50,807 bases of DNA. It comes from Bacteroidota bacterium. GTDB lineage: Bacteria; Bacteroidota; Ignavibacteria; Ignavibacteriales; Ignavibacteriaceae. The translations under genes and the position numbers were made by a program. Position 1 is the stretch's first letter; each line of letters opens with the position of its first letter. Where the stretch lies: the NCBI GenBank assembly GCA_023453665.1, contig JAEXTA010000084.1, positions 1 to 50,807 on the forward strand, written 5' to 3'. A model generated the notes under the pieces. The model worked only from the letters and a program-made list of their open reading frames with translations. It did not search any database and was not told where the DNA came from. Positions 36,516 through 46,168 of the stretch are shown here, one piece after another.

Positions 36516-38903
36516 ATGAACAGGTTCTCAATAATTTTTTGGATGATAATTTTCTTTGCAGGAATTATTAATGCGCAATGGGAGGAATCTAACGGACCTT
36601 TCGGCGGAACTATCTGGGATATTTCAGTTAACGGCGCGAATACATTTGCAGCATCAAGCGGCGGGGGAGTTTTTCTTTCAACAGATAACGGTACAAACTG
36701 GACTGGTGTTAGTAACGGTATTACAAATCCATACGTACTCACAATTGAATCATCAGGTTCAAACGTGTTTGCAGGAACTACAACAATCTATGGCGGAGTT
36801 GGAGGCGGCATATTCAGATCTACCAACAATGGTACAAACTGGAGTGATGTAAGCAGCGGTTTAGGAAATATCAATGTTCATAGCATTTTAATAAATGGTT
36901 CAACTCTTTATGCAGGCACTGAAAACGGTGTATACAAATCGACTAACAACGGAAGTTCATGGTTTTCATCAGGAAGCGGAATTACAAATCCATACGTTTA
37001 TTCTTTGATATTAGTGGGTTCTAATATTTTTGCAGGAACAGGCGGCGGCGGCGTTTTCATGTCAACCGATAACGGAACAAGCTGGACAGAAATTAATTCA
37101 GGTATTACCGATTTAAATGTAAACGTATTAACAACCTTTGGCGGCAACGTATTTGCAGGAACAGGAAGCGGTGTTTTTATTTCGACAAACAATGGTTCAA
37201 ACTGGACAAATGTAAGTTCAGGATTAACAAACACAAATGTCTATTCTTTTACAGTTAATGGAACCGAATTATATGCCGGTACATACAGCGGTGGTGTTTT
37301 TAAGACTACAAATAACGGTACTGACTGGAATGCTTTAAGTACAGGGCTTACTAATCAGTACATATATTCACTTGCGAATGTATCGGGAAACATTCTTGCC
37401 GGAACTTTTGGAGGTGGAATTTATCGTTCAGTAAATAATGGTTCCACCTGGAATTTTTCAAGCAATGGAATAACTGCTTCTGATATTCGTGCCTTTACAA
37501 CAATCGGTAATGATTTTTACGTAAGCACAGGAGGAGGTGGTGTTTTCAAATCAACAAATGACGGAGCTTCCTGGACATACACCGGAATGGCTAATCATTG
37601 GGTATATTCTCTTACATCAACACCGGATGGAAAACTTTTTGCCGGTACAATGGGTGAAGGAATATTTCGCTCAACAGATAATGGCGCTAACTGGGTTCCT
37701 GCCAATAACGGTATAACAGTACCTTTAATATGGTCTCTCACATTAGTAGATGACGGCACAACTACAAGTATTTTTGCCGGGACCTGGGGCGGCGGTGCAT
37801 TCATATCTGCCGATGGCGGTGAGGTTTGGTCGGCTTGTGGAATGATTCCCGGTCCACCGCTTGTCAGTGCAATAGCTTATAATTCATCTTATATTTTTGC
37901 AGCATCGTGGGGCGGCGGTGTAATGCGTTCGACTGATAAGGGCTCAAACTGGATTCCTTCAAATAACGGGCTTGCCAATACTTATGTTAATGCATTGGTA
38001 AATGACGGAACAAATTTGTTTGCGGGCACATTAGGCGGGATGTACTATTCATCAAATAATGGTGACAGTTGGACATCAATAAATTCAGGATTACCCAGCG
38101 CCAGTGTTTATGCAATTTATGTTAATAACCAGGACGTTGTTATTGGTACAACAGAAGGTGTGTATTATTCGAGTAACTTCGGATCTAACTGGATTTCTAA
38201 AAGTGAAGGTTTGACAAATATAAATCACCGGTGTTTTTTTGTTAAGGGATTAAACCTGTACACAGGAACATACGGCGGCGGGTTGTGGCAAAGACCGTTA
38301 GACCAGGTACTTCCGGTTGAATTAAAATCTTTTTCTGCAAACATAAATGGAAATAATGTTACACTTAACTGGATAACAGCATCTGAAACGAATAATCATG
38401 GATTTGACATATTAAGAAAATCATTAGTCAGTAATGATAATGGAAATGATACATGGGAGAAAATTGGTTTTGTAAAGGGTGCCGGAACATCATCAGAAAA
38501 CAAAACCTATTTATTTAAAGATGAACAACTTTCACCCGGCAGATATGCATACAGGTTACGGCAAATTGATTTTGATGGTTCATCTGTTTATTCAGAAGAG
38601 GTTGAAGCTGAAATAAGTATTCCTGCGGGTTTCAGCCTTGAACAAAATTTTCCAAACCCGTTTAATCCTTCGACTAAGATAAAATTCAGTGTTCCATCTG
38701 ACTCGAAAGTATCGCTTAAAATCTTTAATACGATTGGTGAGGAGCTTATCACTTTATTAGATCAGGACATGTCAGCAGGTACACACGAAATTATTTTTAA
38801 TGCTTCGAATCTAAATAGCGGTGTTTACTTCTATACTATCGAAGCAAATGGAATAAACGGTGAACGTTTTTCATCAACTAAGAAATTGATGCTGATCAAA
38901 TAA
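36516..38903 (+). CDS. Secreted BNR/WD40-type repeat protein with T9SS sorting domain
   Basis: 795 residues: signal peptide (about 1-21, ending NAQ), then some 14 tandem repeats of about 40-45 residues (to about 590) with the pattern GTGGGVFMSTDNGTSWT, as in sortilin/BNR and photosystem-repair-like propellers. A beta domain (about 600-700; VELKSFSANINGNNVTLNW) links to a type-A T9SS sorting domain (about 705-795; SLEQNFPNPFNPSTKI, GVYFYTIEA). It should be exported by Sec then T9SS and held on or released from the surface. Ribosome site AAAAAGGAG. A terminator follows. Ligand unknown. Confidence 0.9.
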   Translation: MNRFSIIFWMIIFFAGIINAQWEESNGPFGGTIWDISVNGANTFAASSGGGVFLSTDNGTNWTGVSNGITNPYVLTIESSGSNVFAGTTTIYGGVGGGIFRSTNNGTNWSDVSSGLGNINVHSILINGSTLYAGTENGVYKSTNNGSSWFSSGSGITNPYVYSLILVGSNIFAGTGGGGVFMSTDNGTSWTEINSGITDLNVNVLTTFGGNVFAGTGSGVFISTNNGSNWTNVSSGLTNTNVYSFTVNGTELYAGTYSGGVFKTTNNGTDWNALSTGLTNQYIYSLANVSGNILAGTFGGGIYRSVNNGSTWNFSSNGITASDIRAFTTIGNDFYVSTGGGGVFKSTNDGASWTYTGMANHWVYSLTSTPDGKLFAGTMGEGIFRSTDNGANWVPANNGITVPLIWSLTLVDDGTTTSIFAGTWGGGAFISADGGEVWSACGMIPGPPLVSAIAYNSSYIFAASWGGGVMRSTDKGSNWIPSNNGLANTYVNALVNDGTNLFAGTLGGMYYSSNNGDSWTSINSGLPSASVYAIYVNNQDVVIGTTEGVYYSSNFGSNWISKSEGLTNINHRCFFVKGLNLYTGTYGGGLWQRPLDQVLPVELKSFSANINGNNVTLNWITASETNNHGFDILRKSLVSNDNGNDTWEKIGFVKGAGTSSENKTYLFKDEQLSPGRYAYRLRQIDFDGSSVYSEEVEAEISIPAGFSLEQNFPNPFNPSTKIKFSVPSDSKVSLKIFNTIGEELITLLDQDMSAGTHEIIFNASNLNSGVYFYTIEANGINGERFSSTKKLMLIK

Positions 38904-38933
38904 TGTTTCTTCATTAACCAGAACTTTCTGTTA

Positions 38934-38997
38934 CAGGCTGGGTGAAAATTATTTTCACTCTAAAAATTTTCGCTCAGCCTGCTGTTTAATTTTTTCT
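38934..38997 (+). terminator. Terminator after the BNR-repeat gene
   Basis: CAGGCTGGGTGAAAA pairs with TTTTCGCTCAGCCTG (38967-38981) with two wobble or mismatch positions, followed by a T-rich tail. Confidence 0.75.
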
Positions 38998-39071
38998 TTC
39001 CCCGGTTTGTTAGCTGTTCTCTTAAAAAAGATCTTTATTACTTCAAATGACTCTTTATCAACGGAGAAATC

Positions 39072-39383
39072 ATGGACAGGGAGAAAATACTGGAATCGGT
39101 TTGCAAACTGGAATCCATTTTTACACAATGTGACCCGGTCAATCTAAAGAACAGCGACCAGGTTATCACCCGTGAGATTGTAAAAATCAGGCAACTTAGT
39201 AAGGATGATAAAATTACGGAACTTATTTTTAGTATATATCATAATTGGAAAGTGTATTCAGGACAGAGAATTAGTGCCGGCTTTGCTGCACGACGATTCA
39301 TAGAACTGTGTTATATATTTGAAGATCTTGCCACTCTGAAAATTTATATTGAAGGACTGACTGAAGTTGAAAATATAAAATAA
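39072..39383 (+). CDS. Small protein of unknown function
   Basis: 103 residues, predicted all-helical and charged, no signal peptide, no motif I recognise. The start is supported by CGGAG 5 bases upstream. It contains two conserved-looking helices (DKITELIFSIYHNWKVYSG, FAARRFIELCYIFEDL). It lies alone after the terminator of the BNR-repeat gene, with 460 bp to the next gene. Confidence 0.55.
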   Translation: MDREKILESVCKLESIFTQCDPVNLKNSDQVITREIVKIRQLSKDDKITELIFSIYHNWKVYSGQRISAGFAARRFIELCYIFEDLATLKIYIEGLTEVENIK

Positions 39384-39843
39384 GATTATGTCGCATTTAG
39401 CCCTGATATTGTCGCAATTGTACATTATATGCAAAAAAACATGTTAATAAATTGGAATTGAAAAATTGATTTAATAAAAACTTAAACTTCAATGCACTTT
39501 GTTTCATTAAAATTATTATTAAGTTAGTTCCAGACGATTTAAGATTTGTTATTCCCCCCGGTAAAATTCAATGATGGAATTTGATGTATCATTTTAATCG
39601 GGATTTTGTGTGTTATCGATTCTATAAAAACAGAGAACAAATTATATGAGCTGGTATATCCGATAAAATTGAATTGCTTGCCGCTTAAGTATTTAGTGTC
39701 CCTGAGAATCGTAACGAATACGATAAATCTGCTTTCCTTTAATAAATAAAAAATAAATAAAACGATTCAGAGGCTTATTCTTTCTGCCTGCAGGAGATAT
39801 TATCTCTGATACAAAAATATACCGAAGCTTTAAGGATATCTTT
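39384..39843. other. Intergenic region upstream of the efflux operon
   Basis: 460 bp without a supported gene. TGTCGCA occurs twice as a direct repeat near 39390 and 39412. The efflux operon promoter should lie here but I cannot place it. Confidence 0.4.
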
Positions 39844-41412
39844 ATGAATAACATTTTCCGGATTCTATTATTTTTTCTTTTGTGTGCAGTTTTAAATAGC
39901 AATTATGCTGAAGCGCAGAACATTGTTAAACCCGATAGCGCGCTTCTTGTAATCCTTAACAATATTGATGGTGAGTCACTTACCTTAATCGAAGCACAGG
40001 AACTTGCTTTAAAAAACGCTTCATCAGTTAAAACTGCTGAAGCAATGTACAAGGCTGCGTTAGGAACGTTAAGAAGAGAAAGGGGTTTTTTTGATCCCGA
40101 ATTTTATTTTAATCTGACATACCGGGATATGAAAGAACCGACCGCATCTTTTTTTGCGGGCGCAGATGTTCTTATCACAGAACAAACAACTTCCCAAACA
40201 GGTTTAAAATTAAAACTCCCAACCGGTACACAACTTGAACTTGCTGTGAATACTGTTTCACTGAAATCAAATTCACAATTCGCATTTTTAAATCCCGAGT
40301 ATGATGCTTTTGGGAGTTTAAGTTTACGTCAGCCATTGTTAGGTGGATTTACTTATTCGGGAAGAAAAAATCTGACTGTTGCCGAATACGAATATGAATC
40401 AGCAAAAGCCTTGTATGAGCAGGAACTGCTTGCGGTCAATTCCGTTGTTGAACAAATGTACTGGGCGCTTTTTACTGCCGAAAGAGATTTTGCTGTTCAA
40501 CAGCTTACATACAATCGTGCGGAAGCTTTTCTTCAGGAAACAGAACTGCGTAATAAAGCTGGATTAGTCGGACCAAACCAGGTTGCCAACGCTAAGACTT
40601 TTTTAGCCGAACAAAAAATAATACTCATCGACAGGGAAGAACAACTTGATGCTCAATCAGATATGATAACTACACTGATTGGAATTCGGCCCGGTAATAA
40701 TAAAACGAGGTTTAAAGTTATTGACATTCCGCCTTCTCTATTTTCAGTTGAGCCTGTTGAGGAATTAATTGAACAAGCACTGAATAATAATCTGGAACTT
40801 CTTGCAGCAAAAAATGAAGTTGAATCTGCCAACTCTCTTGTAAATTCGGCAGGCTGGGAATTACTCCCCCGTGTAGATTTAGTTGGTTCATTAACAAGTT
40901 CAGGTATTAGCGGTAATCCGCAGAATGTAATTTTCGGAAGTGATACACTTCGTTCAACTACAAGCGGAAGTTTTGGAGATGTTCTTGAACAGGTCTATAA
41001 AAGAAAATTCCCCGGCTGGAGTATAGGTGTTGAACTAAGTATGCCGATTGGTTTACGTCCGGGACTTGGTGAACAGGACAGGCTTGAAGCAATGGCGCAG
41101 AGTTCAGAACAAAAATATATTGAGCTTACCAGAATACTGGAACAGCAGATAAGGTCAGCACACCGTGAATTATCTCATGGCAATAACCGGCTTTCTGCAG
41201 CAACAGAAGGTGTTGAAGCAGCACAGGAACAGGTCAGGATTGGGATGATTGAATTTCAGAACGGAAGAATTACAGCTTTTGAACTGGTAAGATTGAGTGA
41301 AGATTTTGCTGTTGCCCAAAGAAGATATTCAGAAGCTTTAATAAAAATTGTAAATGCTGCCGCAACATTAAAACGGCTTACTTCAGGAATTTATACGAAC
41401 AAAAGAAATTAA
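39844..41412 (+). CDS. TolC-family outer-membrane efflux channel
   Basis: 522 residues: signal peptide (about 1-25, ending AEAQ) and two OEP repeats of long helices (about 40-280 and 300-510; EAQELALKNASSVKTAEAMY, LIEQALNNNLELLAAKNEVES). As in TolC, three copies would form the channel and the periplasmic tunnel for the RND pump encoded downstream. Ribosome site AAGGATAT. The next gene starts 18 bp downstream, so this is the first gene of a three-gene efflux operon. Confidence 0.92.
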   Translation: MNNIFRILLFFLLCAVLNSNYAEAQNIVKPDSALLVILNNIDGESLTLIEAQELALKNASSVKTAEAMYKAALGTLRRERGFFDPEFYFNLTYRDMKEPTASFFAGADVLITEQTTSQTGLKLKLPTGTQLELAVNTVSLKSNSQFAFLNPEYDAFGSLSLRQPLLGGFTYSGRKNLTVAEYEYESAKALYEQELLAVNSVVEQMYWALFTAERDFAVQQLTYNRAEAFLQETELRNKAGLVGPNQVANAKTFLAEQKIILIDREEQLDAQSDMITTLIGIRPGNNKTRFKVIDIPPSLFSVEPVEELIEQALNNNLELLAAKNEVESANSLVNSAGWELLPRVDLVGSLTSSGISGNPQNVIFGSDTLRSTTSGSFGDVLEQVYKRKFPGWSIGVELSMPIGLRPGLGEQDRLEAMAQSSEQKYIELTRILEQQIRSAHRELSHGNNRLSAATEGVEAAQEQVRIGMIEFQNGRITAFELVRLSEDFAVAQRRYSEALIKIVNAAATLKRLTSGIYTNKRN

Positions 41413-41430
41413 TTTTTTTAGGAGGATATC

Positions 41431-42534
41431 ATGAAAAACAAAACTAGAATTTTTGATCATTTAAAAATGTCTTCAAAGTTCTTACCGTTTGCTATAATAT
41501 TTACTGTTTCGGTTTTTATAAATATTAATTGCACAGATCAGCAAGCTGCCGGAGGTGATTCTGCAATGCCGCCAATGCCCGTTGAAGTAGCACCCGTTTT
41601 GGAACAGACCGTTGCCGATAAGTATGAAGCAGTTGGAACAATAGAAGCGATTGAAGAAATAACGGTTGTCTCTGAAATCGATGCTGCTGTAATATCACTT
41701 CCATTTGAGGAAGGAAGCCATATCAAACAGGGTGATTTGATTGCTCAACTGGATGACTCCCAGCTATCTGCAGAATTTATTCGTGCAGAAGCTTTGTTCA
41801 ATCAAAGTAAATCAACTTATGAACGTGTTAAAACAATTGTGGATCAGAAAGCCGGAACACCACAGGACATGGATGATGCACTTGCTTCTTTAAAGGTTGC
41901 AGAAGCAAATCTTAAACTGGCTAAAGCGAGACTTAATAAAACAAGGATCATTGCACCGTTTAACGGATTGATAGGATCAAGAAGAGTCAGTGTAGGAAGT
42001 TTCTTAAGAACCGGTGAAACAATAACTGAACTTGCCAATCTTAGTGAAATCAGAATCAACTTTTCTGCCCCCGAAAGATATTTGTCTGAATTGAAGCGGG
42101 GGGCTGAGGTAATTGTATCATCTCCCGTATTTCCCGGTCATTCAGTCAACGGAAGAATTATTGCAATTGAACCAATAATAAATGCAGATACACGAACCGC
42201 AAGAATTGTTGCGCGTGTGCAAAATCCGGGACATAAATTCCGTCCCGGTATGTCCGCTAATGTTTCGGTAATTCTTAGTGAAAGACCGCTCGCTTTAACA
42301 ATCCCGATGGAAGCAGTTTTTGAAAGCGGCAATCAATCATTTGTGTTTGTAGTAAACCCTGACAGTACAGTTAAACAAGTAGCCATTACAACAGGTCTGC
42401 AGTTGCCCGATGTTGTGGAAGTTATGAGCGGGCTGGAGGGCGGAATGCAGGTGATTAAAGCAGGACATCAAAAATTATTTGAAGGTGCGAAAGTAATGCC
42501 GGTAAATACTCAACAAGCTGCACCGCAACAATAA
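41431..42534 (+). CDS. RND efflux periplasmic adaptor (MFP, HlyD/AcrA family)
   Basis: 367 residues with an N-terminal hydrophobic segment ending ININC (Cys34), possibly a lipid anchor although the lipobox is imperfect. Order: barrel-sandwich strands (VGTIEAIEEITVVSEID, VISLPFEEGSHIKQGDLIAQLD), a helical hairpin (about 110-170; AEALFNQSKSTYERV), the return lipoyl half (RIIAPFNGLIGSRRVSVGSF), then beta-barrel and membrane-proximal domains. It links the inner-membrane pump to the TolC channel. Ribosome site AGGAGG. Confidence 0.93.
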   Translation: MKNKTRIFDHLKMSSKFLPFAIIFTVSVFININCTDQQAAGGDSAMPPMPVEVAPVLEQTVADKYEAVGTIEAIEEITVVSEIDAAVISLPFEEGSHIKQGDLIAQLDDSQLSAEFIRAEALFNQSKSTYERVKTIVDQKAGTPQDMDDALASLKVAEANLKLAKARLNKTRIIAPFNGLIGSRRVSVGSFLRTGETITELANLSEIRINFSAPERYLSELKRGAEVIVSSPVFPGHSVNGRIIAIEPIINADTRTARIVARVQNPGHKFRPGMSANVSVILSERPLALTIPMEAVFESGNQSFVFVVNPDSTVKQVAITTGLQLPDVVEVMSGLEGGMQVIKAGHQKLFEGAKVMPVNTQQAAPQQ

Positions 42535-42589
42535 ATTCAGATATGAATAATCCGAATCAGGTTTATAGTTTTTAAAAGGAGTTTAATAA

Positions 42590-45500
42590 ATGAAACTTAG
42601 TCAAGTATCAATTGAAAGGCCTGTACTTGCAACTGTCATGAGTCTTGTAATTGTATTGTTTGGAATAATTTCTTTCACACAATTACCTGTGCGGGAGTAC
42701 CCGGATATTGATCCGCCTGTCGTATCAGTTGTAACAATGTACAGAGGTGCAAGTTCAAATGTCGTAGAAACTGAAATCACTGATGTATTAGAAGAACAGT
42801 TTGCAACATTGGAAGGTGTTAAAACAATTAAGTCTTCCAGTAAAGAAGGCGGTTCGGTAATTACAATAGAATTTGAGCTTAGTCGTGATGTAAATGAAGC
42901 TGCGAATGATATTCGTGACCGGGTATCAAGAATTCGTGGCACTCTTCCGGCTGAAATTGAAGATCCTGTAATTTCTAAAGTTGATGCAAATGCACAGCCA
43001 ATTGTATGGCTCGCGTTGTATAGTAAAACTCAGTCAACTCTTGAACTTTCATATTTTGCTGACAGAGTATTGAAAGAAAAAATTCAGAGACTGCCCGGTG
43101 TAGGAAATGTTTTTATTGGAGGGGAACGACGTTATGCTATGCGTGTCTGGATTGATCCGCTCAGGATGGCTGCACACAAACTAACTACTTATGATCTTGA
43201 AACAGCATTAAGAAATGAAAATGCTGAAATACCAGGAGGACGTGTTGAAGGGGACAAACGTGAATTCACAGTTCGTACAAGAGGGGAACTGGTAACACCG
43301 GAAGAATTCGGCTCGATAATAGTTTCGCAGAATGGAACCAGTATAGTAAGGCTTCGCGATGTTGCTGAAGTTACAGTTGGTGCAGAAGATGAACGAACTA
43401 CAGCAAGATGGAACGGTGAACCCGCGGTTGGATTGGGAATTGTTAAACAATCCAAAGCCAGTACAATTGATGTTGCCGAACAGGTAAATGCGGCATTGAT
43501 TGAGTTAAGACAATTACTTCCGCAAGGAGTAAATCTTGATGTCGCTTATGATAGTTCTGAATTTATAGTAGAATCTATAAGTGAGGTTCAGGAAACACTG
43601 ATCATTGCACTATTACTTGTGATGTTTGTTGTACTGGCATTTTTAAAAAGTTTCCGGGCAACGATAATACCTTCACTGGCAATACCGATTTCAATCATCG
43701 GGGCACTTGCAGCCGTTTACTTTGCTGGATTCACTATTAATATTCTGACATTGTTAGGCTTTGTACTTGCAATAGGATTAGTTGTAGATGATGCAATAAT
43801 AGTGCTTGAAAATATTTATCGTCATATGGAATTGGGAAAAACCAGGTGGCAGGCTGCAATTGACGGAAGTAAAGAAATTGGATTTGCAATTATCGCAACA
43901 ACAATTTCACTTGTTGCAGTGTTTGTTCCTTTAGCATTTTTATCGGGAAATGTCGGAAGGCTATTTAATGAATTTGGTGTTGCTGTAGCGGTTGCAGTGC
44001 TAATTTCAGGATTTGTGGCTCTGACGTTAACACCGATGATGTCATCACAAATTTTACGACCTTTACATGGAACAGGTAAGGGTTGGGCATCACGTTCATT
44101 TGATGCTTTCTTTGAAAAACTAAACAACATTTATGACAGATCAGTTCGTTTGGCATTGCGGCACAGAGTTTTAACAGTCATTTCCGCAATCGTTATTTTA
44201 ATCGGCGGATACTTTCTATTCAGGGCGCTGCCGAGTGAACTTGTTCCGATTGAAGACCGAGGATTTGGTTTCGGCATTATCATAGCTCCTGAAGGCGCTA
44301 CTCTTGAATACACTGATTCGTATGTAAGGGAAGTCGAAAAGATTCTGCTTAACCTGCCGGAACGTGAAGGGCTATTCACTGCAACGGGATTAGGTTTTGA
44401 AGGGCCGGGGACAGTTACAAACAGCTTCTTATTTTTAAATTTGAAAGCACGCGACCAAAGAGAAAAATCTCAGCAACAGATCGTTCAGGAGTTGTTTCCG
44501 CAACTGTTTTCAATTCCCGGAGTACTTGCATTTGTAATTAATCCTCCGAGCATTGCTGCGGATCTGGGATCAGGTGGAGTTGAGTATGTACTTCAGGCGG
44601 ATTCTTACGAAGAACTTAATGAAGCTGTAAACATTATGATGGCTGAAGCATCACAACTTGGATATCTCATAAATCTTGATACAGATCTCAGGTTGAATAA
44701 ACCTCAGCTCGATATTCATATCGACCGAGAGCGCGCAGCACAACTTGGAATATCAGTTTCAGATATCGGCGGTACATTAGAAACATTTCTCGGAGGAAGA
44801 GTTGTCTCCGATTTCAAACGCGGAACAAAACAGTATGATGTTATACTGCAGGTAAAACCTGAAGACAGATCAACCCCTGACGCGATTCAGAATTTATACA
44901 TAAGAAGTAATTCAGGTTTAGTTCAGCTTGCCAATGTTGTTAACGTTGAAAAAACTGTGGCGCCAAAAGAACTTAATCATTATAACAGGATACGCTCAGC
45001 GATTATTTCTGCAAGTTTAGTTCCGGGAGTTGCACTCGGACAGGCACTCGATGACCTTGATAGAATAACACAGGAAAAACTTCCCGCAACTATAAAACGA
45101 GATTATGCCGGTCAGTCGCTTGAGTTTAAAAGTTCAAGCACTGCTCTGTACCTTATGTTCCTTCTGGCATTAATTTTTATTTATCTTGTTTTATCAGCAC
45201 AGTTTGAAAGTTTCATTCATCCATTTACAATTTTGTTGTCAGTTCCACTTGCTGTGTTCGGTGCATTGTTAACTCTTTTTATTTTTAACGAAAGCCTTAA
45301 CATATATTCACAGATAGGATTGATAATGCTTATAGGCCTGGTAACAAAAAATGCAATCCTGATAGTTGAATTTGCAAATCAGCTTGAAGAAAAAGGTAAA
45401 AGTATGATTGACGCTGTGATTGAAGCTTCAACTATAAGACTGCGACCGATACTTATGACATCATTCGCAACCATCTTTGGTATACTTCCTATTGCAATTG

Positions 45501-45706
45501 GTTTAGGCGCAGGAGGTGAATCAAGAAGACCGCTTGGTTTAGTAGTTGTGGGGGGAATGTTGTTCTCGACATTTCTTACTTTGATTGTAGTGCCAGTTGT
45601 TTATTCATTACTTTCACGCTCCAGAAAAAGGAACGAGGTGGAACAAATCTCAAAAAAAGGTTTTCAAAAATCTGACCTTGAAGTACTACCTGCTGGTACT
45701 GAATAA
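42590..45706 (+). CDS. RND multidrug efflux permease (AcrB/HAE1 family)
   Basis: 1038 residues, usual AcrB length. Twelve membrane spans in two groups around two periplasmic porter regions. Proton-relay residues are present: Asp400-Asp401 (GLVVDDAIIVLEN) and Lys920 (LVTKNAILIVEF). Early motif QLPVREYPDIDPP is typical. It should export hydrophobic or amphipathic compounds with the two proteins encoded upstream. Ribosome site AAGGAG. No regulator gene is adjacent. A strong terminator closes the operon. Confidence 0.95.
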   Translation: MKLSQVSIERPVLATVMSLVIVLFGIISFTQLPVREYPDIDPPVVSVVTMYRGASSNVVETEITDVLEEQFATLEGVKTIKSSSKEGGSVITIEFELSRDVNEAANDIRDRVSRIRGTLPAEIEDPVISKVDANAQPIVWLALYSKTQSTLELSYFADRVLKEKIQRLPGVGNVFIGGERRYAMRVWIDPLRMAAHKLTTYDLETALRNENAEIPGGRVEGDKREFTVRTRGELVTPEEFGSIIVSQNGTSIVRLRDVAEVTVGAEDERTTARWNGEPAVGLGIVKQSKASTIDVAEQVNAALIELRQLLPQGVNLDVAYDSSEFIVESISEVQETLIIALLLVMFVVLAFLKSFRATIIPSLAIPISIIGALAAVYFAGFTINILTLLGFVLAIGLVVDDAIIVLENIYRHMELGKTRWQAAIDGSKEIGFAIIATTISLVAVFVPLAFLSGNVGRLFNEFGVAVAVAVLISGFVALTLTPMMSSQILRPLHGTGKGWASRSFDAFFEKLNNIYDRSVRLALRHRVLTVISAIVILIGGYFLFRALPSELVPIEDRGFGFGIIIAPEGATLEYTDSYVREVEKILLNLPEREGLFTATGLGFEGPGTVTNSFLFLNLKARDQREKSQQQIVQELFPQLFSIPGVLAFVINPPSIAADLGSGGVEYVLQADSYEELNEAVNIMMAEASQLGYLINLDTDLRLNKPQLDIHIDRERAAQLGISVSDIGGTLETFLGGRVVSDFKRGTKQYDVILQVKPEDRSTPDAIQNLYIRSNSGLVQLANVVNVEKTVAPKELNHYNRIRSAIISASLVPGVALGQALDDLDRITQEKLPATIKRDYAGQSLEFKSSSTALYLMFLLALIFIYLVLSAQFESFIHPFTILLSVPLAVFGALLTLFIFNESLNIYSQIGLIMLIGLVTKNAILIVEFANQLEEKGKSMIDAVIEASTIRLRPILMTSFATIFGILPIAIGLGAGGESRRPLGLVVVGGMLFSTFLTLIVVPVVYSLLSRSRKRNEVEQISKKGFQKSDLEVLPAGTE

Positions 45707-45733
45707 TTTTGAACGTGAGATTAGTTGTTTTGT

Positions 45734-45772
45734 AAAACTTCTGATAATAAAAATTTATCAGAAGTTTTTTTT
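45734..45772 (+). terminator. Terminator of the efflux operon
   Basis: AAAACTTCTGATAA / TTATCAGAAGTTTT, a 14-bp perfect stem with a 7-base loop, ending in a run of T. Because of the A-run on the left it may work in both directions. Confidence 0.9.
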
Positions 45773-46168
45773 ATCTCAAATTTAATGAAGAATCAAATTT
45801 TTGATAAACCAAAAACTACCGAAATCATGTAAAAATTTTTGAAGAGGCATTTCAGAACCCTGTCTAGTATTTAATTGTACCTCGATTTATTTCGATTTTG
45901 AACTAAAATGTTGGGTTAGATAATGAAAACGATGGCTTTGTTTTTGAAAAGAAAAAGCAGAGTTGTTTTAAAATTATAATCAAAAATATAAATAGTTAGC
46001 ATCGAACAATTATTTACAATGCAATAATAATTTTGTTAATTGCATTCCAGATTTTAGAAAGCTTCAGGCAACTCAATTCCAACCCAGGGGACTTTAAAGT
46101 GTAGAGATCAAATCTATTCTTTATTGTACAAAATCAGCAATCTTATTCAACTATTAATTGAGGTAAAA
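45773..46168. other. Intergenic region
   Basis: About 400 bp of AT-rich DNA between the efflux terminator and the next secreted-protein gene. No gene or clear site seen beyond the ribosome site for 46169. Confidence 0.4.

Noticed and set aside
36600..38300. Regular DNA repeats that might suggest a CRISPR or satellite array
   Set aside because: They lie inside one long open frame and encode imperfect BNR-type protein repeats; repeat and spacer lengths are not constant.
39693..39902. 69-codon minus-strand frame before tolC
   Set aside because: Overlaps the start and signal peptide of the TolC gene on the other strand; composition unlike neighbouring proteins.
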